Assembly: GCF_003966695.1 (NCBI RefSeq)
Contig: NZ_AP018829.1
Span: forward strand, 62,001 to 126,000
Source of the DNA: Asticcacaulis excentricus
Lineage (GTDB): Bacteria > Pseudomonadota > Alphaproteobacteria > Caulobacterales > Caulobacteraceae
Direction of reading: 5' to 3'
DNA length: 64,000 nucleotides
Shown: positions 43,601 through 51,922 of the stretch, in pieces
Layout: every line of letters begins with the position of its first letter
How positions within the stretch are numbered: the stretch's first letter is position 1
Notes under the pieces: model-generated
What the model was told of the DNA's origin: nothing
What the model saw: the letters and a program-made list of their open reading frames with translations, nothing else
Database searches by the model: none
Translations under genes and position numbers: made by a program

Positions 43601-44980
43601 GCGCGAAACCAGCGTCTGCGCGTCCACTATCTGCTGGAACCCGGATGGAAAGCGGACGCAGCCATTCAGGGCCTCGGCCGCACCAACCGCACCAATCAGG
43701 CCCAGCCGCCTTTGTTTCGCCCTATCGCCACCACCGTCAAAGCCGAGAAACGGTTCCTCTCGACCATAGCCCGCAGGCTCGACACGTTGGGTGCCATCAC
43801 ACGCGGCCAGCGGCAGACCGGCGGCCAGAACCTCTTCCGCCCAGAGGATAATCTCGAATCGACCTATGCCCGGGACGCGCTGCGCCAACTCTATCTGCTC
43901 CTTGTGAGGGGGCGGGTGGAAGGCTGCTCGCTGCAGCGTTTTGAGAGCCAAACCGGCCTCCGGCTGACCGATAGCACAGGCATCAGGGAGGAGTTGCCAC
44001 CGATCAACACCTTCCTCAATCGGCTTTTGGCCTTGACGATAGATCTGCAAGGCATCCTGTTTACAGCGTTCGAGCACTTGCTTGAAGCCAAGGTTGCCGG
44101 GGCGATTGCGGCGGGCACCTATGACACCGGCCTCGAAACCCTGACCGCCGAGAGCTTCGTCATCACCAACCGCAGCACGATCTACGTCCATCCGGCCACT
44201 GGCGCCGAGACCCGGCTCCTGACGCTTACCGAAAAGAAGCGCAATCACCCGATCCAACTGGGTGGCGCACTCGCCATGACGCGCGGGAATGGCGAAGCGC
44301 TATTGATCAACGATAAATCAGGTCGTGCAGCGGTGAAGACACCGGCCCCGTCAATCATGCTCGACGATGGCGAAATCGAGCGGCGTGTGCGTCTGGTGCG
44401 ACCGATGGACCATATCCACACATCGCTTAAGGCGCTTGCCGATAGTAACTGGCGTGAAGCCTCTGAAGCAGAGTTCACCGAAGCCTGGTTGCGCGAGACT
44501 GCCGCGGTGCCTGAATTTTCGGAGACGACGTTGCACATCGTCTCAGGGCTCCTCCTCCCCGTCTGGAAGCGCCTGCCCAACGAGTCCACGCGCGTTTATC
44601 GCCTGCAGACCGATGACGGCGAGCGCATTATCGGTCGTCGGGTGTCCGCGGCCTGGGCAGCTACGGCTACCGTGACGAGTATCGCAACCACGATGAGCGG
44701 CGAGGCGGTCTATACGGCACTGCTCGAGGGCAAGACGTCGTTCGATCTGGCCGAAGGTCTGCAATTGCGTCGGGTCAAGGTCATGGCGGCCGACCGGATC
44801 GAACTTACCGGCTACGCCGAGCCGATGCGCGAACGGCTCAAGGCCTTCGGTCTCTTCACTGAGATCATCTCCTGGAAGCTCCGCTTCTTCGTTCCCGTGT
44901 CATCCGACGGACCGGAGATCGTCTCGAAGCTTATCGCTTCGTATCCAATCGAACGGATCACGGAGCGGAGCCCAAACTGA
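40664..44980 (+). CDS. Strawberry-notch-like helicase fused to a methyltransferase-like domain
   Basis: 1438 residues from the ATG at 40664. Residues about 100-300 form a methyltransferase-like domain: DHVLEPSAGTGLLAILAE (SAM motif I) and VVLMNPPFSV (motif IV of N6-adenine type). From about 460 the SNF2/SBNO helicase begins: LGDGTGAGKGRQSAGI (Walker A-like), VIIFDESHAMQN (Walker B), VVYVSATGATH (motif III). The C-terminal lobe has IFSDAGGTGRSYHAE and AIQGLGRTNRTNQA (motif VI). This architecture is frequent on alphaproteobacterial and other conjugative elements, with an unclear role in DNA processing or anti-defence. The stop overlaps the TOPRIM gene by 1 nt. Confidence 0.88.
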   Translation: MNMMSAPVPQATAIPAARVSAGAILTAAKLLLPQMADGEPLPSAQLRKALEAAFGASDASGAWDWKTVYETGETACVLFLRKYGRQLFQNAATPLARLTALTRIAELFPTHTRRSEESQAFQQFSTPLPLALAAVTAAQISASDHVLEPSAGTGLLAILAEICGAALTLNELAEERAELLTALFPASPVSRHDAAQINDHLNDSIMPSVVLMNPPFSVMANVSGRVSDAALRHIASALARLQPGGRLVAITGAGLSPDSHVWAEAFDRLQSNATVVFSAAINGSVYARHGTTTATRLTVIEKRCRTDADSAPALPGIAPDVATLLDWIALHVPPRPGIDKPNPPRPPATGRILTSIPRRKPPRPAARAALDGPVAEVLTYEVIEQGPPDTNAITDAIYEEYRLQTLTIPGAQPHPTKLVQSAAMASVTPPKPSYRPTLPTDIREHLSAPQLETVIFAGEAHSEHLAGHWRIDKTYDQVSAAPDDAPDAVRFRRGFMLGDGTGAGKGRQSAGIILDNWLQGRRKAVWISKSDKLIEDAQRDWAALGMERLLVTPLSRFAQGKPVNLPEGILFTTYATLRSEERGEKCSRLQQVIDWLGAEFDGVIIFDESHAMQNAAGGKGERGDIAASQQGRAGLRLQHALPDARVVYVSATGATHVHNLAYAQRLGLWGGEDFPFANRSEFVTAIEGGGVAAMEVLARDLRALGLYTARSLSYDGVEYELLEHQLTDDQVAIYDAYAEAFAVIHQNLDAAMEAANITGSGGTMNGQAKSAARSAFESAKQRFFGHLLTSMKTPTLIRKIESDLEAGHSSVIQIVSTGEALMERRLANVLPEEWNDVRVDITPREYVLDYLAHSFPTQLYEPYSDEQGNVLSRPVYRDGQPVECRAAVARRDEMIERLAALTPVPGALDQIVQRFGTDIVAEVTGRSRRIVRKGDRLCVENRPGSANLSETSAFMDDQKRILIFSDAGGTGRSYHAELSARNQRLRVHYLLEPGWKADAAIQGLGRTNRTNQAQPPLFRPIATTVKAEKRFLSTIARRLDTLGAITRGQRQTGGQNLFRPEDNLESTYARDALRQLYLLLVRGRVEGCSLQRFESQTGLRLTDSTGIREELPPINTFLNRLLALTIDLQGILFTAFEHLLEAKVAGAIAAGTYDTGLETLTAESFVITNRSTIYVHPATGAETRLLTLTEKKRNHPIQLGGALAMTRGNGEALLINDKSGRAAVKTPAPSIMLDDGEIERRVRLVRPMDHIHTSLKALADSNWREASEAEFTEAWLRETAAVPEFSETTLHIVSGLLLPVWKRLPNESTRVYRLQTDDGERIIGRRVSAAWAATATVTSIATTMSGEAVYTALLEGKTSFDLAEGLQLRRVKVMAADRIELTGYAEPMRERLKAFGLFTEIISWKLRFFVPVSSDGPEIVSKLIASYPIERITERSPN

Positions 44981-46011
44981 TGCCCTCCCCCGAAATCTCT
45001 GATCTGGCGTACCGTCTCGGCCGGGAGGCCGAGGCGGTTTGCCGACACTACCTGTCTGCAGGCCAGCGCTCGGGCAAATACTGGCAGGTGGGCAATATTC
45101 AGAATCAGCCCGGCGCCTCCCTCTATGTGCGCCTCGTCGATACCCGTGCCGGCGTCGCCGGTAAATGGACAGACGCGTCGACGGGCGAGCACGGTGACCT
45201 TCTGGACATCATCCGGCTCAGGTGCCGATTATCGAGGTTCGTCGATATTGTCGACGAGGCACGCGCCTTCCTGGCATTGCCCCGGCAGCCGGTCGTCCCG
45301 CCGACCAATCGCATAAAGGGTGCATCACCAGACGCTGCCTGCCGCCTTATCAGCGCCTCGCAACCCCTCGCGGACACCCTGGCGATGGAATACCTTCACC
45401 GACGCAAACTGATCGACTTGAGCCATACGACCGCTCTGCGCTTCCACCCGAATTGCTATGTCCGCCCCCGGTCCGGATCAAGCCGTGCGGCATGGCCGGC
45501 CATGATTGCGGCCGTAACCGATCTTGACGGCAAGGTCACCGGTGCCCACCGTACATGGCTTGACCCAGTCACTGCGGACAAGGCACCCATCGATCCGCCG
45601 CGCAAGGCGATGGGCCATCTTCTCGGAAATGCCGTTCGCTTAGGCGCGGTTAATGACGTCCTGGCCGTCGGCGAAGGCATCGAGACCGTTCTATCGCTTC
45701 GTCAGGCCCTGCCGACCCTGCCTCTGGCCGCAGCCCTCTCTGCCGCTCACTTGTCGGCCTTCCTTTTCCCATCGGGTTTGCGCCGCCTCTACATTGCCGT
45801 TGATCGGGATCATGCCGGTCAACGCGCACGCAGAGCACTGACAGAACGCGCTATGTCCGTCGGCATCGAGGCTATTCCACTCCTACCGCGCCTTGGAGAT
45901 TTCAACGAAGATCTCTGCATGTTCGACGCCGATCAACTCCGCGCAACCCTGGTCGAACAGGTCCGCCCGGAAGACTTCATCCGATTTACGCGTTTCTCAA
46001 ACCGCCGGTGA
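44980..46011 (+). CDS. TOPRIM-domain primase-like protein (DUF7146 type)
   Basis: 343 residues. An N-terminal part (residues 1-180) includes GKYWQVGNIQNQ and GVAGKWTDASTGEHGDLLDI, the zinc-finger-less DUF7146-like primase region. A TOPRIM domain lies at about 225-320: VLAVGEGIETVLSLRQA (catalytic Glu) and LYIAVDRDHAGQRARRAL (DxD metal site). Such proteins are encoded beside SBNO helicases on mobile elements and may prime transferred or replicated single strands. It overlaps the helicase stop by 1 nt (TGATG). Confidence 0.85.
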   Translation: MPSPEISDLAYRLGREAEAVCRHYLSAGQRSGKYWQVGNIQNQPGASLYVRLVDTRAGVAGKWTDASTGEHGDLLDIIRLRCRLSRFVDIVDEARAFLALPRQPVVPPTNRIKGASPDAACRLISASQPLADTLAMEYLHRRKLIDLSHTTALRFHPNCYVRPRSGSSRAAWPAMIAAVTDLDGKVTGAHRTWLDPVTADKAPIDPPRKAMGHLLGNAVRLGAVNDVLAVGEGIETVLSLRQALPTLPLAAALSAAHLSAFLFPSGLRRLYIAVDRDHAGQRARRALTERAMSVGIEAIPLLPRLGDFNEDLCMFDADQLRATLVEQVRPEDFIRFTRFSNRR

Positions 46012-46119
46012 ATGTGGTGGAGTTCCCCGGGGCTTTCGGCGACTCCGGAGGGCCCCGCGCACGCGGCCTTCAGGAGGGCGAGCGGCCGACAAGCGACGGC
46101 GTACCTGCAATGTCTGCGG

Positions 46120-46180
46120 CCGGCGATTTTCCGTCGCGGCCCCATCGGGACCGCGTTCCATCGCGAAGCAAAATCGCCGG
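46120..46180 (+). other. Structured intergenic element (nested hairpin)
   Basis: Between the TOPRIM and DUF2493 genes, CCGGCGATTTT (46120-46130) pairs perfectly with AAAATCGCCGG (46170-46180). Inside, CGCGGCCCC and GGGACCGCG form a second stem with one mismatch around ATC. The whole 280-nt gap (46012-46291) has no supported gene. It may be a structured RNA, a transfer-related site, or a protein-binding site. Confidence 0.5.
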
Positions 46181-46291
46181 TCCTCGCCACGCTTCGCAAG
46201 CTCGCGCCCCAAGGGGTGCAGGTCCGCCGCCTTTGCCGGCTACGTCGCCATGAAGGCCGCGGCGGTCGCGGTCCATCGACGGAGCCATACC

Positions 46292-47212
46292 ATGAAAACG
46301 TCCTCCTATTACTCGCCCCTCCACACGCCATCGACCACCGGCCAGTTACTCGATGAACTCCAGCTTTTCGGCTATCGCCCGTTTTCTGACGAGCCAGATC
46401 CGCGCCCGCTTCCGGATGCCGAGCACCTCACCGGCGCAATGGTCGATATCTTCGACGCTCTCGTCTCGACCTTAGAAGACACGCGCCTTGAGCCCGATCT
46501 CGAAGGCCTTCTGTGGGCGACTGTCAACCTGTTCCAACGCGCAGCGGGCCGCATCGAGCGCGATCTCGATGACAATGAGATCGCGCAACGCCGCGCTCAG
46601 AAGGAACAGGATGGCAGCGAGGTCAAATCGGTCGAACTTGAAACGCTGGTCCGCGAAGGCCTGACGCTCATCGAACGTCGCTCCGTACTCGAATTGATGC
46701 GCGACCAGGCTGCCGAGCACTATGAGCGCCACACCGGAAGCGTCTGGCATCCCCGCTCAGGATCTATGGTCAATCATCGCACCCAGACCGCGGCCATGAT
46801 CGACAGCCGCGATTTCCTCGCGGCCAGGCGCCGCGCCGATACCGAGGTCATGATCCCGTCAGGACCGAAGATCGCCTTCTCGGGTGGCGAGACGGACGAC
46901 CATGCACCTATCTGGGCGAAGCTCGATCAAATCCACGCGAAGTATCCCGATATGGTTCTGCTCCATGGTGGAAGTCAGACAGGCGCCGAAAAGATTGCCT
47001 CGTGCTGGGCAAAAACCCGCAAGGTGCCGCAGGTGGCGTTTGTTCCAGAGTGGGCCAAGCATCGCCGGGCCGCACCGTTCAAGCGCAACGACGCCATGCT
47101 GGAAGTTGCTCCCATCGGCGTCATCATCTTTCCCGGAAACGGCATCCAGGAGAACCTTGGCGACAAGGCGCGGAAGCTGGGTATCCCGGTGTGGAAAGTG
47201 GCCGCGACATAG
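46292..47212 (+). CDS. DUF2493/YspA-type SLOG domain protein
   Basis: 306 residues from the ATG at 46292 (GGAG 9 nt upstream); the open frame extends 400 nt further up but overlaps the TOPRIM gene and lacks a good start. The N-terminal 170 residues are helical and charged. The C-terminal 120 residues form a DUF2493 Rossmann-like SLOG domain: KIAFSGGETDDH, MVLLHGGSQTGAEKIASCWA, AFVPEWAKHRRAAPFKRND and IGVIIFPGNGIQ. SLOG domains bind nucleotide-derived ligands; this form is common on conjugative elements. Its target is unknown. Confidence 0.82.
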   Translation: MKTSSYYSPLHTPSTTGQLLDELQLFGYRPFSDEPDPRPLPDAEHLTGAMVDIFDALVSTLEDTRLEPDLEGLLWATVNLFQRAAGRIERDLDDNEIAQRRAQKEQDGSEVKSVELETLVREGLTLIERRSVLELMRDQAAEHYERHTGSVWHPRSGSMVNHRTQTAAMIDSRDFLAARRRADTEVMIPSGPKIAFSGGETDDHAPIWAKLDQIHAKYPDMVLLHGGSQTGAEKIASCWAKTRKVPQVAFVPEWAKHRRAAPFKRNDAMLEVAPIGVIIFPGNGIQENLGDKARKLGIPVWKVAAT

Positions 47213-47230
47213 CCCGGCCTTTCGGCCCGA

Positions 47231-48556
47231 CTAAATCCCCCGCAAGAGCTTCGCCGTCTCGCCTTCGACGAGACGCTGTTCGAGGCGAAAGAAGTTGAAG
47301 CGCTCGTAAAGCGGCGAAAGCAATTGTTGCATCACCTCGACCAGGGTGTCATCGATCTGCACAAGGGTCGCCTGCCCTTCGAGGACGATTTCCGGCGTCC
47401 GGCAAACATCGTCCCCAAACACAGGCTGATCGCCGGTCATACTAACCAGCGCACGCCCTGCCAACCCCGAAAACTTGCACCAAATTGCGATGGCGTCGAC
47501 GCCTTCGAACGCCTCCGCCATTCTGCGCGCGAACAGAAGGGCCTCGGCCACTCGCCAGACCGGCAGTGTAACATCAAAAACCGCCCCCGGCGCATAGCGC
47601 TCAAGCGAGTCCTCTGCATAGCCGCGCACGGTATAAAGCATGCCTTCCGGCGAAACGCGCCAGAAGTCCGCATGAGCTGGCTGCCGAATGCGGTCACCTA
47701 CAGGACGACCCACCCATGCTTCCACATAGGCGTCGTGCGGATACGGCTCCCATCCAGGCGTACTCATGCGTAGAAACGGCGACCAGCCGGTGAGCTTTAT
47801 CCGCCGCGCATTGTCGAGGGCATCCTGCGTCACACCGAGTCCTGGCAACGGCGTAGCCCCCAAAAGAGCAAAGCCGAGTTCATACCGGCCCAGAGGCATG
47901 CGGGAAGGGGCATCGGCCGGTAAGTCAGCGATCAATTCTTCCCAGCGCGCCTTCGAAAGGGTACAGAAATCGATGAGCCTTGCCCGGTTGTCGGCCTCTA
48001 CGCCCTGCGGTTCAACCCGCCCCGATACGATGGCGCGTATCGCATCCAGCATGTCATCTCGGCCGGCCCGGAGACATCGATTCAGCAGGTCGCGCCATTC
48101 TTCGGGCGTATGGGCCTCCTCGCTTTTCGGACCCGGTTTACGAATGTAGCATCTGGCCTGATTGATCACATTGTTGCAGTCCCTCTTGCTCATCACGGGT
48201 ACAGTCAGGGTTGGCGGCACCGATATGACCGGATGAACGATGCCCGTGACAGGGTGGGTGACATTGAACATCCGGCAGTGAAATGCTGGGGTCGCGTATC
48301 GCTGAATGGCAGCATTCACCGCGTCCTGTGTGATTTCTGGGATAGCCGCAGGTCGTTCATTTGAGGTAAGTCCGGCAGCCGTTTCGGCGAAGCCTATGGT
48401 GATAAAGCCACCACCGTGATTGACCAGGGCGATGGCGGCCTTCGCCAACACAGCCTTGTGCTCATTGGTAGTGAGATTGATCCAGTCTTTATACTCGACT
48501 GCCAGGTCTTCGCAGGGCTCTGTGAGCAGGGGTTCTAAGTCTTTTAGGGTCGGCAT
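47231..48556 (-). CDS. AlbA_2 (Schlafen-type) DNA/RNA-binding domain protein
   Basis: 441 residues. The N-terminal AlbA_2 domain is seen in EDLAVEYKDWINLTTNEHK and KAAIALVNHGGGFITIGFAE. Schlafen-like AlbA_2 domains bind or cleave nucleic acids and often occur in defence genes. The C-terminal 250 residues (from about SKARWEELIADLP) have no known family and end FNFFRLEQRLVEGETAKLLRG. It lies 10 nt downstream of a metallo-beta-lactamase-fold gene on the same strand, opposite to the island core genes on both sides, so the pair looks like inserted cargo. Confidence 0.75.
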   Translation of the reverse strand: MPTLKDLEPLLTEPCEDLAVEYKDWINLTTNEHKAVLAKAAIALVNHGGGFITIGFAETAAGLTSNERPAAIPEITQDAVNAAIQRYATPAFHCRMFNVTHPVTGIVHPVISVPPTLTVPVMSKRDCNNVINQARCYIRKPGPKSEEAHTPEEWRDLLNRCLRAGRDDMLDAIRAIVSGRVEPQGVEADNRARLIDFCTLSKARWEELIADLPADAPSRMPLGRYELGFALLGATPLPGLGVTQDALDNARRIKLTGWSPFLRMSTPGWEPYPHDAYVEAWVGRPVGDRIRQPAHADFWRVSPEGMLYTVRGYAEDSLERYAPGAVFDVTLPVWRVAEALLFARRMAEAFEGVDAIAIWCKFSGLAGRALVSMTGDQPVFGDDVCRTPEIVLEGQATLVQIDDTLVEVMQQLLSPLYERFNFFRLEQRLVEGETAKLLRGI

Positions 48557-48566
48557 GAAGGGGCTC

Positions 48567-50096
48567 TTAGATCACCTTGATCGCATGGCGGGTTACCTGC
48601 CAGGCGCTGTTTTTAAATGCTAACTGCACATCGCCCTTTTGTGCCACAGCACCTACCGTCGGGTGGATGGCGTCCAGGTAGTCGACAACCTTGTCCCTTG
48701 TGGGCTGGCTCGTGAACAGAAGCCGAATGTCGTCACCGTCATTTCGGGCGGTGAGAAGGAAGTCATGAAATACGTCTGAGGGTCGCGTTCTGTCGTTCTC
48801 CGCATGCGAAAGCAGTAGGTAGGAGACGTCATCCTGCTTCTCGTACTCGGCGGCAGAGAGCACCCGATAGAAATGGGCATTGTTGCCACCATGATGGGCA
48901 ACCTGTACCACATGCAGGGGCTTTAATTGCGCCAGCAATTGCGGGTAATAGCTCTTGTTGTCCTGTTTGAAGTCCACGCATCCCGCATCGCCCGATACGA
49001 GGATGCGCTGCCCCGCAAACTGGAAACAACCGATATAGCTGAGTTGGTTGCTCGGCGTGATGCTCCGGATTTCACCTAGGAAGAAGAACGCCGCCTTAGC
49101 GTATTCCACGACCGGAAGTCGGTCGCGATGTTTGCGGACGAGTGACTGCGACGGACCGAGCAGTGTAAACGCCAGCCCGTCGCCAGTGTCCCGACTTAGC
49201 GTAAATTTCCCCGTCGTCGCGTTCCAGCGGTAGAACCGCGGCGTACCATCAGGCACAATCTCGGTTTTAAATGGGATCGAACGTCGTTGAAGCGCCTTTA
49301 CAACGTCGAATAACGCTTTCGCGTTGATTGCGTCTTCAGCCACGCCCTTTCGAATATTATCGACCGTTCGAAACTGCGCAGCGGCGATTTCCGAGTTGGG
49401 GCTCATTGTGTGTTCGAGATTCGCCGCCAGGTCCTTGAAGGTTGTCTCCCCAGCAAAACGGTAGACACTATTCATCCGACGAAGCTGAATATCAACGAGT
49501 TCATCAAGCTCGTCTGGAAGTTCGGCGTCTAGGTTGTTGCAATGACCGCATTGCTCGTCCTCGCGCCCCGCGTGAAACCTGAAAAATGCAAGCTCGTCGC
49601 CATGGTGGTCAGCGAAATGCTGCGCTTCAAACTTGTACGCCTCTTCATTTCCCTTCAGCCCAACGACGCGGAGGCCACTGATGTCAGCACGTTTTCGATC
49701 GATATAAGACTGGAACGTCGCCTCACCTGCTTCGGATGCAAACTGGTGGGGCAGCAGGTTCGCTGCCGTCAAGGCGAGGTCGAGTGGGAATACCTGCGTG
49801 TCGTTGGCTACCGGCGGCAGCCACGCCTCGCCGACCTCGAAGCGCGAATCGTCAATCACAGGAGCCAAGCCGTTTAGGTGATCCTCGTCGTAATGGGTGC
49901 CAATGATCAGATCGATCCGCCGGTCATCGGGAGGCAGTAAGGCAATCAATTTGTCGCGCACATGTGTCGGTGGATATTTCGGTGCCTTGACCCCAGCATC
50001 CGCGAGGACCCGAACTGTTCTGCCATCGAGGCGGAACTGAAGCAGTATCGCTGCCCCAAGCTGGACCTCGAACATGTCAATCTGGATATCAGGCAT
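48567..50096 (-). CDS. ComEC-type metallo-beta-lactamase-fold hydrolase
   Basis: 509 residues with GGGAGGGAAG just before the ATG at 50096. Metal-binding motifs are intact: IIGTHYDEDHLNGL (HxDxDH) near residue 66, LVSGDAGC near 375, and VAHHGGNNAHF near 400. This resembles the ComEC/Rec2 nuclease-like lactamase fold without membrane segments. A Cys cluster (EDEQCGHCNN) sits in a central insertion of about 230 residues. With the downstream AlbA_2 gene it may form a two-protein nucleic-acid-targeting module; defence is inferred from domain types and island location only. Confidence 0.78.
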   Translation of the reverse strand: MPDIQIDMFEVQLGAAILLQFRLDGRTVRVLADAGVKAPKYPPTHVRDKLIALLPPDDRRIDLIIGTHYDEDHLNGLAPVIDDSRFEVGEAWLPPVANDTQVFPLDLALTAANLLPHQFASEAGEATFQSYIDRKRADISGLRVVGLKGNEEAYKFEAQHFADHHGDELAFFRFHAGREDEQCGHCNNLDAELPDELDELVDIQLRRMNSVYRFAGETTFKDLAANLEHTMSPNSEIAAAQFRTVDNIRKGVAEDAINAKALFDVVKALQRRSIPFKTEIVPDGTPRFYRWNATTGKFTLSRDTGDGLAFTLLGPSQSLVRKHRDRLPVVEYAKAAFFFLGEIRSITPSNQLSYIGCFQFAGQRILVSGDAGCVDFKQDNKSYYPQLLAQLKPLHVVQVAHHGGNNAHFYRVLSAAEYEKQDDVSYLLLSHAENDRTRPSDVFHDFLLTARNDGDDIRLLFTSQPTRDKVVDYLDAIHPTVGAVAQKGDVQLAFKNSAWQVTRHAIKVI

Positions 50097-50510
50097 CTTC
50101 CCTCCCCATCGCTCTCGCCCTTGGAAACCCCGTCTGAGGGCCTTGTTCAGTTCACCACTCCCGCACCGATTGTCAACATCCGCATCTCAACCACTCACTG
50201 GACATTCCAACTTACACTTGTCGGCCTGAGATAAGGCACCGTTGCCAGGAAACTCTCCATCACATCCAGCGCTCCAAACGGCCTCTCAATGGATTGATCT
50301 AGCCGCAGGCCGGCTGCGCCTCGATCGCCTGAGACGCAACAGCGGCGTCGGACTTTTTTCCCCTGCCGGCTGCGCCGCCATTCCTCGCGAGACAAAAAAG
50401 CCCGACTTAGCTGTCAAGGCCCTATCGGGCTGCGTCGCCGATCGCCTGCGTCAAACGATCCCCATCGAGGCCGCAATGGTGCGGCTCGAAACTGAAAAGG
50501 AGAGTTTCAC
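50097..50510. other. Divergent intergenic region upstream of DUF736 gene
   Basis: No gene is supported. A 13-bp inverted repeat with one mismatch, GTCGGACTTTTTT (50347-50359) and AAAAAAGCCCGAC (50394-50406), encloses a GC-rich 34-nt loop. A shorter CCCGA...TCGGG dyad follows. The region must hold promoters for the divergent MBL and DUF736 genes, but no clear boxes were identified. GGAGAG precedes the DUF736 start. Confidence 0.45.
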
Positions 50511-50834
50511 ATGGCTACCATCGGCACCTTCAAGAAGTCCAATAACGAGTTCAATGGCGAAATCGTCACCCTCTCGGTTCAAGCCCGCGGCGTTCGCATC
50601 ATTCCCGACGCCCGCGCTTCCGGCGAGAACGCCCCCACCCACCGCGTCATGGTGGGCCGCGCTGAAATCGGCGCCGCCTGGACCAAAAAGTCCAGCGAAG
50701 GCCGCGCCTATCTGAGCCTCAAGCTGGATGACCCATCGTTCAGCGGTCCGATCTTCGCCAACCTCTTTGACGACGAAGATAGCGATACCTACAGCCTGAT
50801 CTGGTCGCGCCCGGTACGCCGCAGCAACGACTAA
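50511..50834 (+). CDS. DUF736 family protein, copy 1
   Basis: 107 residues with the DUF736 pattern: MATIGTFKKSNNEFNGEI at the start, IGAAWTKKSSEGRAYLSLKLDDPS in the middle and YSLIWSRP near the end. DUF736 proteins are small, presumably nucleic-acid- or protein-binding factors regularly encoded on conjugative plasmids and integrative elements; the function is not established. GGAGAG lies 9 nt upstream. A strong terminator follows. Confidence 0.88.
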   Translation: MATIGTFKKSNNEFNGEIVTLSVQARGVRIIPDARASGENAPTHRVMVGRAEIGAAWTKKSSEGRAYLSLKLDDPSFSGPIFANLFDDEDSDTYSLIWSRPVRRSND

Positions 50835-50914
50835 ACAGGCCAGGCCCCGGCCCTCGTGGCCGGGGCTTGAATGCTGCCTGCTGTCATCCCCAATGCCTCA
50901 CCCGTCCGGGTGAG

Positions 50915-50949
50915 AAAGCCCGAATTCTTCTAAGATTTCGGGCTTTTTC
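50915..50949 (+). terminator. Rho-independent terminator after DUF736 copy 1
   Basis: AAAGCCCGAA (50915-50924) pairs with TTCGGGCTTT (50937-50946), followed by more T. Located 80 nt after the DUF736 stop. Confidence 0.75.
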
Positions 50950-51058
50950 TATGTCGCTTGCCTCTCGATTCCATCCGAAGTTGCCGCGACTCCCTCAAGG
51001 TTATCCACAGGCCTACTCTTCGGTAATCGCGAACCGTTTCGCGATGAAAGGAGCGTAA

Positions 51059-51337
51059 ATGGCAACGGCACATTCCGGGCCGCTTCAACGGTTCCTCAGG
51101 ACGCCCGAGGCGGCGCGCCTGCTCGGCTTATCCGGGCGCACCCTCGAAAAGCATCGCTGCAACGGCACCGGTCCTTATTATAGCAAACTCGGTGGTCGGG
51201 TGGTCTACGCCGCCGCCGACCTGCTCAAGTGGGTCAAACGTGGCGGGCGCCGCTCAACAGCGGACAAGGTCGATAAGCCGATCAAACCCACTCACCACAA
51301 AAAGAAAAAGCACCGGCGGAAGGGCAAAAAAAAATGA
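51059..51337 (+). CDS. AlpA/excisionase-type helix-turn-helix regulator
   Basis: 92 residues with AAAGGAG 6 nt before the ATG. The N-terminal 60 residues are an HTH_17/MerR-like DNA-binding domain (FLRTPEAARLLGLSGRTLEK, then YYSKLGGRVVYAAADLLKW). The C-terminal tail is strongly basic (HHKKKKHRRKGKKK), probably for nonspecific DNA contact. Such proteins control conjugation or excision genes in integrative elements. It overlaps the TraF-type peptidase gene by 4 nt. Confidence 0.85.
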   Translation: MATAHSGPLQRFLRTPEAARLLGLSGRTLEKHRCNGTGPYYSKLGGRVVYAAADLLKWVKRGGRRSTADKVDKPIKPTHHKKKKHRRKGKKK

Positions 51338-51906
51338 CGCGACCCCTCTGCCCGCCCCATCGCCGGATATCACGCCCTGTCCTGGCCCTGATGACCGCCA
51401 CTGGGCTTATACTGATTGCGGCAAGCACCGTTTCCCGTCAAAAGGTGGTTCTTTGGAATGCGACCAGCAGTGTGCCGCGGGGACTTTATATGGTCTCCCG
51501 GGAGATCAGCCTGGACCCTGGAACCCTCCTCGTCGTCCATTTGCCAGAACCGGTGGCGCATCTGGCATCAAAACGCGGCTATTTGCCTACCGACATCCCC
51601 CTGATCAAACCGGTCGCCGCTGGCCCCGAAGCGGCGGTGTGCCGACACGGCGACACGATTTTCGTCAATGGGAAAGCGCGTGGGGTCGCTAAGGCCGTCG
51701 ATCTGAAGGGCCGTCCTCTACCCGTCTGGCAGGGTTGTCATCGTCTGCGCAACGACGAGGTTTTCCTCATGAATTCACAAAACCCGGACAGCTTCGATGG
51801 GCGATACTTCGGCCCAATCCCCACTCAAAACATCCTCGGAACGGCGCATCCCCTCCTCACAGAAGAGCCTTCCCTGGCACCCGCAGCCTTCCCCACACAT
51901 CGTTGA
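51334..51906 (+). CDS. traF: TraF-type S26 signal peptidase for conjugation
   Basis: 190 residues with one N-terminal membrane helix (PVLALMTATGLILIAAST). The S26 catalytic pair is visible: Ser in SSVPRGLYMV near residue 45 and Lys in PLIKPVAAGPEAAVC near 90, with the FLMNSQNPDSFDGRYFGPI box near the end. TraF peptidases process and cyclise conjugative pilin. No pilin gene is in the window, so its substrate is missing here or encoded elsewhere. Confidence 0.85.
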   Translation: MTRPLCPPHRRISRPVLALMTATGLILIAASTVSRQKVVLWNATSSVPRGLYMVSREISLDPGTLLVVHLPEPVAHLASKRGYLPTDIPLIKPVAAGPEAAVCRHGDTIFVNGKARGVAKAVDLKGRPLPVWQGCHRLRNDEVFLMNSQNPDSFDGRYFGPIPTQNILGTAHPLLTEEPSLAPAAFPTHR

Positions 51907-51922
51907 AAGAAAGACCCCGCCC

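Noticed and set aside
50347..50406. 13-bp inverted repeat as a terminator
   Set aside because: The loop is 34 nt and no gene ends just upstream on either strand, so it is noted as a dyad only.
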